A DNA stretch of 64,000 nucleotides from assembly GCA_900095095.1 (NCBI GenBank), contig FMBT01000297.1, forward strand, positions 1 through 64,000, in the 5' to 3' direction. Below the pieces are notes generated by a model. It searched no databases, had not been told where the DNA came from, and saw only the letters and a list, made by a program, of their open reading frames with translations. Made by a program: the position numbers and the translations under genes. This DNA comes from Fragilariopsis cylindrus CCMP1102 (taxonomy: Eukaryota; Bacillariophyta; Bacillariophyceae; Bacillariales; Bacillariaceae). Every line of letters starts with the position of its first letter. The first letter of the stretch is position 1. Positions 33,733-42,722 of this stretch are shown piece after piece.

Positions 33733-35586
33733 GACTAACTGCTATCTTCGACGTCGCTTGGTTTATGGGTATACGTATGCTTGTTGTTTGTGTGCTGTTG
33801 TGTGCTGTCCGTTGTTGGCTGCTGTTGTCATTGTTGTCCTCTGCATGATGGTGGCGGTGTATTTTTTGCCAGCGCGCAACTCTTCACAGCTACTACTAGC
33901 AGCTACTAGGACCTACTACTAGTAAAGTGTTACTGTACAATATACTAGCTAGACTGTAGTTGCGCATTAGCTAATTAGCGCTTTAAAAAAAACGACAAAG
34001 CAACAATTTCCCTTTATCCTGCGACTGAAAAACTTTTTTACTCTTGCCCTGAAAATAGCGGGCGTAAAACAACCAAGTCAAAAACGACACTTTAAATTTG
34101 TATCCTTTCTTCTTCTTTCTCTTCTGACGGACATCAGGTTTACTTCCTCTGTAATAGACACTTTTAAAGCTTTAGGTTTAGTGCTATCAGTATCAAAAAA
34201 CTCCTATAAATTGATAGACTAGTAGGTAAACACTCATGGTCATGATGAGATTAAATAATGATGTTAGTTCTTATTCAAAGGTAGAGTCGTCGGTGTATCA
34301 TTTTATTCTAAATGGGTTCCCATTGGTTCCCATGAGTTCCCATCGGTTCCACTCATATCATATCACTTGAATTCCAAATACTGTACGTGTAACCGTATTT
34401 ATCTGAAAAGAACGAAGAAAATAAGTACAGTACCAACACGTAATCCTACACAAATTGGGGTCAACTTTTTTTTTTGCATTTGCATTTGCATTCATCATTA
34501 TACATCGTACATTAACTAAAGCATTAAATATTTAAGAGAGAGAGAGAGAGAGAGAGACGAGAGGGCGCTGCAGTATACGAGATACCGTGTAACAAATAAT
34601 ATACAAACATGCCAAAATACCAAGAACTTACTTATAATGAAATGATGGGATGCCCATTGGAGTATGGGTCCGAGTAGGAACGTGAGAAATTGAGACAGGG
34701 ATATGCATGCACATCAGGTACAAATAGAGAGGCAGGACGCACGATTGGGAGTTGTTAGAAGTACAATACTTTCTAATCCACTCTCTCGATTTCAAATTTA
34801 ACAATGACAATGTGCTTGTTGTGGGAAAAACTTGTGCTTCCTATAGTGGGGTGTATATAAACATAGCAAAAAATGTCTGGGAATCCACCCTAACGAAATG
34901 ATGGTGGTAGTTGGATCCTGCTTGAAAACAGCACCAACACCAGATAGTAATTCAATGAATGGAACAGCAGGCATCGTTCTGATGGCAACCAACAACACCG
35001 AGAGTAGAAATAAATTACTAGATATTGATATCTGTACACAACACAAAACAACCAGATACACAACAAAATGACGGACAGCACGGGTCGACAGGAGCATCAC
35101 CAAAACAATACATTTTCCTGGATATTGTGCTTACCACCCTTATACTAAAATATTAGAAGATCATATCACTTCGTCGACAAAAACCGGAACAGAAGAAAGG
35201 AAACTACTTGTAGAAAAGAGAGATTATACGTTCTGTTTAACTCCCTTAATGTGTGCAGTACATGGTCTTGTCAACCTCGATGGTGAAAATAATGCTGGTG
35301 GTGGCTTCAAACATGACTACAATTCCTGTTTCCGCAAAATTCTTTTCCCATTAATCTTTTCAAATCGTACGTGAAACGTATAACGTGTAGAGCAGTTATA
35401 ATACCCCCATCATTGCCTCACCTCGTTCTTATTCTACGTCCTCAAAGCTCGAAGAGGAGGGGAAGAAATCCTCGACGGAATTAGGTCCTCAACCTCATTC
35501 TCATTCTCAATATTCTCATTCTCAATAAGCTCTACTTCAAATTCATTGCATTGCATGGCATACCATTGTGTTCATTCAATTCAAAT
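33733..35586. other. Intergenic with one possible decayed coding fragment
   Basis: About 1.85 kb. Contains a (GA)n run at about 34533-34557 and a T-run near 34470. Hydrophobic minus-strand frames at 34798-35103 overlap the fragment called at 35072 and are not convincing. Confidence 0.4.
35072..35374 (+). pseudogene. Possible decayed ankyrin-type fragment
   Basis: A frame of 100 codons, open from just after a stop to TGA at 35372 and lacking an ATG start. It reads like protein (YCAYHPYTKILEDHI, then YTFCLTPLMCAVHGLVN). The TPLMCAVHGL stretch resembles an ankyrin helix pair. The same frame continues upstream of the TGA for about 65 codons. It could be an exon or a pseudogene remnant; chance is not excluded. 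Confidence 0.25.
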
Positions 35587-37368
35587 TCAACATAAATCAA
35601 TAAGATTACCACATTTATCATTAATTACTTGAATTGATTTTTGTTTTTCATCATTTGATAAATTAATTGATTTCTGTATTACTTCTTTATAGATTTTAAT
35701 TTCTGTTGGTATAGCACAACATAATGTCTGTATTTCATCTAATGATAGTGTGGTATCATTTCTTTTATAATTATTACTACCATGTATTTGTGATGTATGA
35801 CCAGTATCAATACCATTTATAGTTGTATTTCCATTCATTAGATTATATTCAATATTTTGTAAATCATTCCAGATATCTTCACATCGTATAACAACTATAT
35901 CCTTTGTCGGATATTTTTGTATCGTTCTTCTATAATAATAACCATAATTTAAGGTGATATGACCAATATAATACATTACTGAATGTTTTCTATCATTAAT
36001 TAAATCAATATCATATTGATTATCTGCTTTTAGAAGAAGTGCAGTAGTTTCGTTACTATTGTCGTTGTCATTCAAGGCATCATCTATGATAACACTGGAT
36101 CGTCCACGAATGACCAATTCCGCCATTTCTTTACATGATATTGTAGTATCGTTGTCATAGCTAATATCACTACTTGTGGAATTGTTGTTGTTGGTTGACG
36201 TGTTAAATATATTTATTAAATCATATATTGTTGGAAAACATTGACAATAAAATAAATCTAAACGTACCATTGATATTTGCATTTTATATGTATACTTATT
36301 ATTAGAATTAGAATTAGAATTTGAGATAGAATTATTTGGATTATTTGAATTTAATTCCAAAATTTTTGTTTTACGGTCTTGTATTTGTTCACATGTTATT
36401 CTACTATGATGATTATCAGGATGATGATAATTATAGGCTGATATTAATCTTGATATTGGATCACGTATTGGTACTAAGAATGTATTTGATTCTTTTATAC
36501 CATAATCCGAATTACGATCACTATTTCTACTATTGTTAAGTGTTATTCTTTTTAAATTACTACTTCTACGACTGATACTAGTTTCATCATCATCATCATC
36601 ATTATCATTATCATTATCATCATCATTATCATTATCTTCATCATTCAAATCATTCGCATTCCACCAATATTCTTTTTTGTTCATATGCATATAACCAATA
36701 ATTGAATTACTACTAGATGATAGAATCATTTCATTATTACTTGATTGTTGTTTATTCAAATTATTTAAACATGGTATATTTTTAGTTCTAAATTGATTAT
36801 GCATTTGTAACTGGAATGGATTTTGTTTTTGTTGTCGTCCATTGCCTCCTTTCTTTTCTCTTTCTTCTTTTTCTTTTTGTTGTCGTTTCTTATCAAATTG
36901 TTTTTCCTGTAATATACTTTCACGATTTTGTTTTCTTTGACATAATGGTCTTATATTATTAGCAATTGTTGATCCACCTGCTTTACCAACATGTACAAAT
37001 AAAAATGTTCTTTTACTTATTTTACTTTCACTTTCATTCGTCGGGTCCTCAATTTTGGTTGCAGTATATGGTGATGGCATTGACATCGCATTACTACTAA
37101 TACTACGACGACTACTACTACTACTATTTGTAACGTTTTTACTGGATACAATAAGCACGCGTTGCTGCTGTTGTTGGTGTTGTTGTTGTTTTTGATGTTG
37201 TTCGTAATCGGGAATGAATAATAAATGTTCTTCGTGTTGTTCATTACTACTAGGATGTAACGTTATTAATGCTACAGCCATAAATGTAACTGCAATAATC
37301 ATAATACATTCAATACTAAGCCGTGGTGGTCGTCGTCCAATAACAGACGTTATCATTATCGTCATCAT
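35587..37368 (-). CDS. Sulfotransferase-like type II membrane protein
   Basis: 593 residues from tandem ATGs (37368), single exon. The N-terminal anchor is CIMIIAVTFMAVALITLHPS, near-identical to that of the neighbouring glycosyltransferase gene. The phosphosulfate loop is FLFVHVGKAGGST and the 3'-phosphate motif is PIRDPISRLISAYNYHHP. Conserved Cys blocks (RPLCQRK, FYCQCFP, LCCAIP, NDKCGN) match the gene at 29577-31910, but the intron in the loop is missing here. Low-complexity Gln, Asn-Asp and Ser segments separate the blocks. Probably a Golgi-lumen sulfotransferase using PAPS on a carbohydrate. Confidence 0.8.
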   Translation of the reverse strand: MMTIMITSVIGRRPPRLSIECIMIIAVTFMAVALITLHPSSNEQHEEHLLFIPDYEQHQKQQQHQQQQQRVLIVSSKNVTNSSSSSRRSISSNAMSMPSPYTATKIEDPTNESESKISKRTFLFVHVGKAGGSTIANNIRPLCQRKQNRESILQEKQFDKKRQQKEKEEREKKGGNGRQQKQNPFQLQMHNQFRTKNIPCLNNLNKQQSSNNEMILSSSSNSIIGYMHMNKKEYWWNANDLNDEDNDNDDDNDNDNDDDDDETSISRRSSNLKRITLNNSRNSDRNSDYGIKESNTFLVPIRDPISRLISAYNYHHPDNHHSRITCEQIQDRKTKILELNSNNPNNSISNSNSNSNNKYTYKMQISMVRLDLFYCQCFPTIYDLINIFNTSTNNNNSTSSDISYDNDTTISCKEMAELVIRGRSSVIIDDALNDNDNSNETTALLLKADNQYDIDLINDRKHSVMYYIGHITLNYGYYYRRTIQKYPTKDIVVIRCEDIWNDLQNIEYNLMNGNTTINGIDTGHTSQIHGSNNYKRNDTTLSLDEIQTLCCAIPTEIKIYKEVIQKSINLSNDEKQKSIQVINDKCGNLIDLC

Positions 37369-38271
37369 CGTGTATACAGTAGAAGCAAGCCTTAAAATTT
37401 AAGCAAAAAAGACGTAAGAGTTTTCTTTCTCTTCTTCGCTCGTCTCTCTCCTGTCACCTTGATGTACCTTGTTGTGTTTTTGAATCGAATCGAATCGATG
37501 GCGGCTGTTATGTGTTTTGTTTCGCTGATGATGGCTGAGCGATGGGTTTTTTGCTCTTCTCAGACTCCTCCGGTAACTACAATTTGTAATTATTTGTCTT
37601 ATAAATTGTTTGTGCGTATTCGAATATTCATATTATTATTAGGCCCAACGTTTCGCGATCTTACAATGTTTTGGGGGTCGTTTGTATATACTGTACTGTA
37701 ATGAGGAATGCTCTTCTTACCGTCCCCCCAAACTACAAAAGGGGGAAAATACGACCCGCAGCACAGACCGTACAGTAGCTATTTATTGTTGGCCCAAATA
37801 AAGGTTTCGTATCTTTTTTTCTAGTGTTCAAAGCTTGCGGTGAATATATACCGCTCGCATTACAGTTCTTCATAGAATATTGGGCATGCTTGGACAGCAA
37901 TCCAAAAGACGTTGCTCGTCAATTCAGAATCAACGGCAGATAGACAAATCCGACAGACCAGCTCAAGTGCCTAGGGAGACCAAGAGAATGAATACGGACC
38001 GACCACCAATCAATGACAGCACAACCGCAATAGAATGAACGAACACAACGCCAATTCAGTACAGAAGGGAAGGAAGAGATCTCAAAAGAGAAGGAATAAC
38101 AGAGTCAAAAAGAAGAATTCAAAAATGGAAAACAAAGGGGAGAGGTGAGACAATTGTGAACAAAACACTAAATAAATTATTAGTATTCATAGAAGAAGTC
38201 ATAGTGGTATTAGGCCAAACGTAATTAGCTAGTTAATTAGTTAGTCGTTGTTACGTATTGTCGAATTGGAA
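37369..38271. other. Intergenic, upstream region shared with the next gene
   Basis: A block at about 37605-37740 matches 40420-40590 upstream of the GT32-like gene. Shared landmarks are TTGTGCGTA, TATTATTA, GGCCCAA or GGTCCAA, GTTTCG, ATCTT, AATGTTTT, GGGGGTC and a C-run. A further partial copy lies at 37792-37840. No gene seen. Confidence 0.6.
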
Positions 38272-40230
38272 TTATTGAAATTGGTTACTGAATAATGTAG
38301 GATGATCCTGACAGTAATATTGTCGACGTTTGAATAATTTGATATAATCATTCCCTCCTGGTATGGAATCTCTTGCTTCACCACAACCATGACATTTATG
38401 TAATACAATTTCAGTGACATTGTAATATTGATCAATATCATCCACATGTAATTTATTTCGTTCATTTATGGTAGTTTGACGTTTCTTATCTAATTGAAGT
38501 TGCAATTCTTGCTGTTGTTGTTGTCGTTCATGTTTCTCTGCTATTTCCTTTACTAACATCGAAGTAGTGATGATGATATCTTCACTATCACTGACAATAT
38601 CACTACTATCTCTGTCATTTTTATTGCCACCCTCTTTCCTCTTTCCACTAATATTATTATCAACATTATCAGCAATAGTAGCAGTTCTGTATCTATAATA
38701 CATTTTTGATTCATTGTAATATCCTGCAAAATAACGTGATGATGATATAGGTCTTTCGTCTGATGCAATTTGATAAACATTTTTATATGCTTTTGTAAAT
38801 GCCGAGGGACCGGTTGCATCATGTGGATGGTTTCCATAATAACTGGATTGCACATTAGAGATAATTAATCTGATTTGTGCCGCAATTACAGGATGACGTG
38901 GACTGGAACCTAAAAATGAATTTTGTATCTTAAATATCGATGGTACCCAACGATCTTCAAATAATACAATTGAATGATAATATGTAGTATGCGACGACGA
39001 TGTTGTTGGAGATGTGGATGTTGACGTTGTTGTTGTTAGTGTTTGTGCAGAATTATATGTAGATAATATAGTTAATAAATTTTGTGTATAACAAACTTCT
39101 TTCCAATCACTATAATAACCACCTTCTTTATATAAAAAACACATCCGCAGAAAGTCAACTTTAATAGCAAATGGTATAATACAATCAAATGTCCGAAGAA
39201 AAACAGGATGAAAATGTGTTTGTAAATAATGTCGTGACCTAACTAGATCATAATAATATATTGTATAGTCAGGATTATGTGTAGACCATGATTGATGGGC
39301 TTTTATGATAAGATTATCATATGTATTGTTATTATTGTCAACAGTGTCATTTCCTTTTGTTGATGATGTTGTTGTTTTAATTTGTTGTATATCTTCTACA
39401 AATGACAATGGTAAATCACCTGTATCACGAAGTACTATTTTAAATAATTTCTTGGGTATTGAATTTATTGATGATTGTGACGACGACGATGACGATGACG
39501 ACGAGCCTGCTATTGTATTTGTATCTGTATCTGTATTTGTAAATAAAGTTGTATTCCTAATAGTAATAGTAGGACTACCACTAATACGCGTAACATTATT
39601 TTTGTTATAATGGTTGCTATTGCCATTGCCATTGTCATTGTCATTGACAAGCCAATTACTTTCCTCTGGTGGTTGTTTTGTTATCGGTTGTCGCATTTTT
39701 TCATTTCTACTTTTCCCATTTTGTTTCGGAAGGTATTCATCATGCTTTTCATTTATTATTATTTCTATTCCTGACGCATTTTTGTTGTTGTTGTTGTTGA
39801 TGCCAGTAGTAGCAGTCGCAGTCGTCGCAGTAACTCCTTCTCCTATTTCTTTTTTCGGAGGATAATTTTTACTAGGATGTAATGTTATTAATGATACAAC
39901 CATCAACGTAACTGCGATAATCATAATACTTTGTACACTACTACTAAGCCATGATGATCGTCGTCTTCTACTATTTTTGATACAACCAGTTCCAGTTCTA
40001 TTAGTAATAAGCGATAGGACGGAAGAAAATGAAGACGAGGAAATGGTGGTCGACGATAATACTGATGATGATAATGGCGATGACGTCGACAAGCTCAATG
40101 ATGACGACGCAGCTACTAAGGTAGCAGAGGAGGTAGTGGACGAGGATGATGTTGACGAAACAACAACGCCTTGTCGTTGGCGTCGTCGTCGTTGATCATC
40201 ATTATTATCAGAGGTTATTATTCTCGTCAT
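38272..40230 (-). CDS. GT32-like glycosyltransferase (DXD sugar-binding family), type II membrane
   Basis: 652 residues from ATG 40230. A Ser/Thr-rich cytosolic tail precedes the anchor SIMIIAVTLMVVSLITLHPS. A long low-complexity stem follows. The catalytic part starts at KKLFKIVLRDTGDLP and includes HNPDYTIYYYD, IKVDFLRMCFLYKEGGYYSDW (split here as KVDFLRMCFLY and GGYYSDWKEVC) and HPVIAAQIRL. This order matches the Gly_transf_sug/OCH1-like family (GT32). The usual DXD position reads DWK, so the second Asp is replaced by Lys. A C-terminal Cys pair (HKCHGCGEARDSIPG) and YCQDHPTLF finish the protein. Likely a Golgi sugar transferase; donor and acceptor unknown. Confidence 0.8.
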   Translation of the reverse strand: MTRIITSDNNDDQRRRRQRQGVVVSSTSSSSTTSSATLVAASSSLSLSTSSPLSSSVLSSTTISSSSFSSVLSLITNRTGTGCIKNSRRRRSSWLSSSVQSIMIIAVTLMVVSLITLHPSKNYPPKKEIGEGVTATTATATTGINNNNNKNASGIEIIINEKHDEYLPKQNGKSRNEKMRQPITKQPPEESNWLVNDNDNGNGNSNHYNKNNVTRISGSPTITIRNTTLFTNTDTDTNTIAGSSSSSSSSSQSSINSIPKKLFKIVLRDTGDLPLSFVEDIQQIKTTTSSTKGNDTVDNNNNTYDNLIIKAHQSWSTHNPDYTIYYYDLVRSRHYLQTHFHPVFLRTFDCIIPFAIKVDFLRMCFLYKEGGYYSDWKEVCYTQNLLTILSTYNSAQTLTTTTSTSTSPTTSSSHTTYYHSIVLFEDRWVPSIFKIQNSFLGSSPRHPVIAAQIRLIISNVQSSYYGNHPHDATGPSAFTKAYKNVYQIASDERPISSSRYFAGYYNESKMYYRYRTATIADNVDNNISGKRKEGGNKNDRDSSDIVSDSEDIIITTSMLVKEIAEKHERQQQQQELQLQLDKKRQTTINERNKLHVDDIDQYYNVTEIVLHKCHGCGEARDSIPGGNDYIKLFKRRQYYCQDHPTLFSNQFQ

Positions 40231-40240
40231 AAAATTGGTA

Positions 40241-40275
<35 letters not shown>

Positions 40276-40859
40276 TGTGTGTGACCGTTGCCTTCTGGCA
40301 AAAGTTAAGTTACTATAAGCAATACGGTACGGTAGATGCTGCTGCGCTTCTGCAATGTAAGAGTTAGTTTTGTTTATTTTTGATGGATGACAAAATTTGG
40401 TGTGTAATAACTAGTAACGTATTTGTGCGTAAGTTACCGGTACAGTAATCGAATGAATATTATTAATTAGGTCCAAGGTTTCGTATCTTTTTTTCTAATG
40501 TTTTATTTGGGGGTCAGCCATGCATAGTCGAATACAGTAGTTTGTCTGTAATTGATAAAATTATTGATGCTCTCCCCCCCCCCCAAACCCTAAATCGGAA
40601 CAGACCACAAAAGCCTTCATCAATCATGCGTCATCCTTATTTATGCATCTCTGTCATCGTAATTCGACATTTTTTCTTCTTCTGCTCTTTTGATGTTTAT
40701 TTATTTGTTTCCGCTTCAAATGTTGTCATACTCGTCTCGTCGCCTCTTGCTTACTTACAGTGCTCAACCTAAGTCAAGTCAAATCAAGTCAGTCGACGCT
40801 ACTATACGTGAAGTTACCTCGACTCGTATACTCGCTACCTGCAATACACACCACGCAGG
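40231..40859. promoter_or_regulatory. Divergent promoter region with (GT)n run
   Basis: Lies between the divergent GT32-like and membrane-protein genes. It contains a (GT)n run at about 40238-40283 just upstream of the GT32-like start and the duplicated upstream block at 40420-40590. A C-run lies at about 40575. Confidence 0.5.
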
Positions 40860-42155
40860 ATGTGTCGTTTAAACCCTAAAAACAAAGATAAGGCGCCTGT
40901 TACTGCTGATGCTATGACTGCTATTGCATCTTCTACGTTACGAAATAAGCAGGTCGTGGGAATAAGATCTACTACTTCTAAACAATCATCATTTTCATCA
41001 TGGATATGGTTATATCATTTTATAACAGCCTCATTTCATGGTAATTTAGGTATGATATCATTTTTTATTACATTCACTGCATTTATTATTACTTGGTGTA
41101 CATCGTCATTGTCGTCGTCATCGAATTCGCAGTCGAATTCATCAATATTCGTCGGTCTGTCATTTATTATAGTATCAATTATAACAACCACAATATTGTC
41201 AATCCATTCTAGTTATTATATGTTAAATCAATCCCCATATTCAAGTACAATATTAGATTATGATTTCAATGTCAATTTGAACAGATTACTCCCGTCGTCT
41301 TCATTAGCATTAGTAGGAAGATTCATCAATAAAAAAAGAAATTATCGTGCATCAAAATTTAACATAAAAGTTGTACCACCCCATCGTGATGCATTTAATA
41401 GAACAAGTATTATTATGCAATATGCAAATTCAAGAATATTACTTTTGTTGCACCGTCAATATTATAATAATCAAGAACAAAATAATCAAGATTCTTCTTC
41501 TTCTTCAACAACATTCTCAAGAATAAGTATAAGTGGAATAATTGTATGGACATTGGTTCTATTTGGTTGTATACGAATGTTACCAATTCATATTCCTGAT
41601 ATGTTTTCATCATCGCCTGCTGCTGGTGATGATGATAATGATACGAACCCAGATGATGAGTTATTATCAAAAAACAGACTAACAAAGAAAACAAATATGC
41701 CAACTTTTTGGTATAATGGTAATACATATTGTTTTGTATTACCAATGATGATCAGTCTGATTGGTGATTTTATTATGACAATTTATTGTGAATATCATTA
41801 TCATTATCATTATCATTATTTCCACGATGAGAATAATCAAACGCCATCTTCTTCTTCTTCATTATCATTATATGACTATCATACAAAATATTGGTTATCA
41901 ATCTCTCATTTATTATTTTTACAGTTAATTGCACATATAATTGCATTTAGTTTTACATTAATATTTCGTATCCGTGATAAAAATAAAAATAAGAAAAGCA
42001 ACAGTAACAAGAAGAGTGGTAATATGAGTACTATGAGTACTATTTTTAATATTCGTACATTATATTGGGTATGTACTATTGGTGTATATGCATTAGTAAT
42101 TATTGGATTTAGTAAGGTAATAAAGACATTCCAATCATTACACAACAATATTTAA
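40860..42155 (+). CDS. Unknown multi-pass membrane protein
   Basis: 431 residues from ATG 40860. Six or seven hydrophobic segments are visible, including LGMISFFITFTAFIITW, VGLSFIIVSIITTTIL, GIIVWTLVLFGCIRM, VLPMMISLIGDFIMTIY, LLFLQLIAHIIAFSFTLIF and LYWVCTIGVYALVIIGF. A conserved-looking hydrophilic loop (NRLLPSSSLALVG, KVVPPHRDAFNRTS) lies near residues 140-180, and a His-Tyr run near 310. I do not recognise the family. Confidence 0.65.
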   Translation: MCRLNPKNKDKAPVTADAMTAIASSTLRNKQVVGIRSTTSKQSSFSSWIWLYHFITASFHGNLGMISFFITFTAFIITWCTSSLSSSSNSQSNSSIFVGLSFIIVSIITTTILSIHSSYYMLNQSPYSSTILDYDFNVNLNRLLPSSSLALVGRFINKKRNYRASKFNIKVVPPHRDAFNRTSIIMQYANSRILLLLHRQYYNNQEQNNQDSSSSSTTFSRISISGIIVWTLVLFGCIRMLPIHIPDMFSSSPAAGDDDNDTNPDDELLSKNRLTKKTNMPTFWYNGNTYCFVLPMMISLIGDFIMTIYCEYHYHYHYHYFHDENNQTPSSSSSLSLYDYHTKYWLSISHLLFLQLIAHIIAFSFTLIFRIRDKNKNKKSNSNKKSGNMSTMSTIFNIRTLYWVCTIGVYALVIIGFSKVIKTFQSLHNNI

Positions 42156-42722
42156 TGTGTAGTGTAGTCATGTCAGTCAGTCAGTCATTACCAGTCATTC
42201 CTATTCTACGCGCATAATGCAATAATACAATCATAATACAACAATAAAAATAGATTAGACTACTGTATCATATCCTACTATAATATTAATGTATTATATC
42301 CAAATTTTCTCTTCTTGCTACAGTAATTAGTCCTCGTAGTTCACCTATACATTCGTCAAATGCATCTTTACAAATATACGGAATAGTACAGTAACAGTAG
42401 TTTTGATTTTCCGTTTTCGTTATCTAATCAATATATCTCTCTTACGTTGACGATCCTTTTCTCTCGCGAAATTGCTGGTCATCACCTCGTCTTTTTTTTT
42501 CATTAGGATGGGCTAAGCGACACAGCCAAATGTATCTTCTTTTTGGTCCCATTTATGTTTGTGTGTCTTACTGTGTATTTTAATATATAATTAAAATTGA
42601 GTGATATTGTATCTATTTATTAACGGATGGAATGTGGATGCAAGTAATGATGTGTTTATCGTCTTAGTGTGTGCTTGTGTTTGTGTGTATGGATGTGTGT
42701 GCTGATTTCGATGTTATAGATC
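42156..42722. other. Intergenic, 3' flanks of convergent genes
   Basis: No gene. Contains the stretch at about 42500-42556 that resembles the 3' flank of the trypsin gene, and a TGTG-rich stretch near 42670. Confidence 0.5.

Noticed and set aside
34798-35103. 101-codon minus-strand frame
   Set aside because: Hydrophobic and low in charged residues, with no recognisable motif; it overlaps a plus-strand frame of similar quality.
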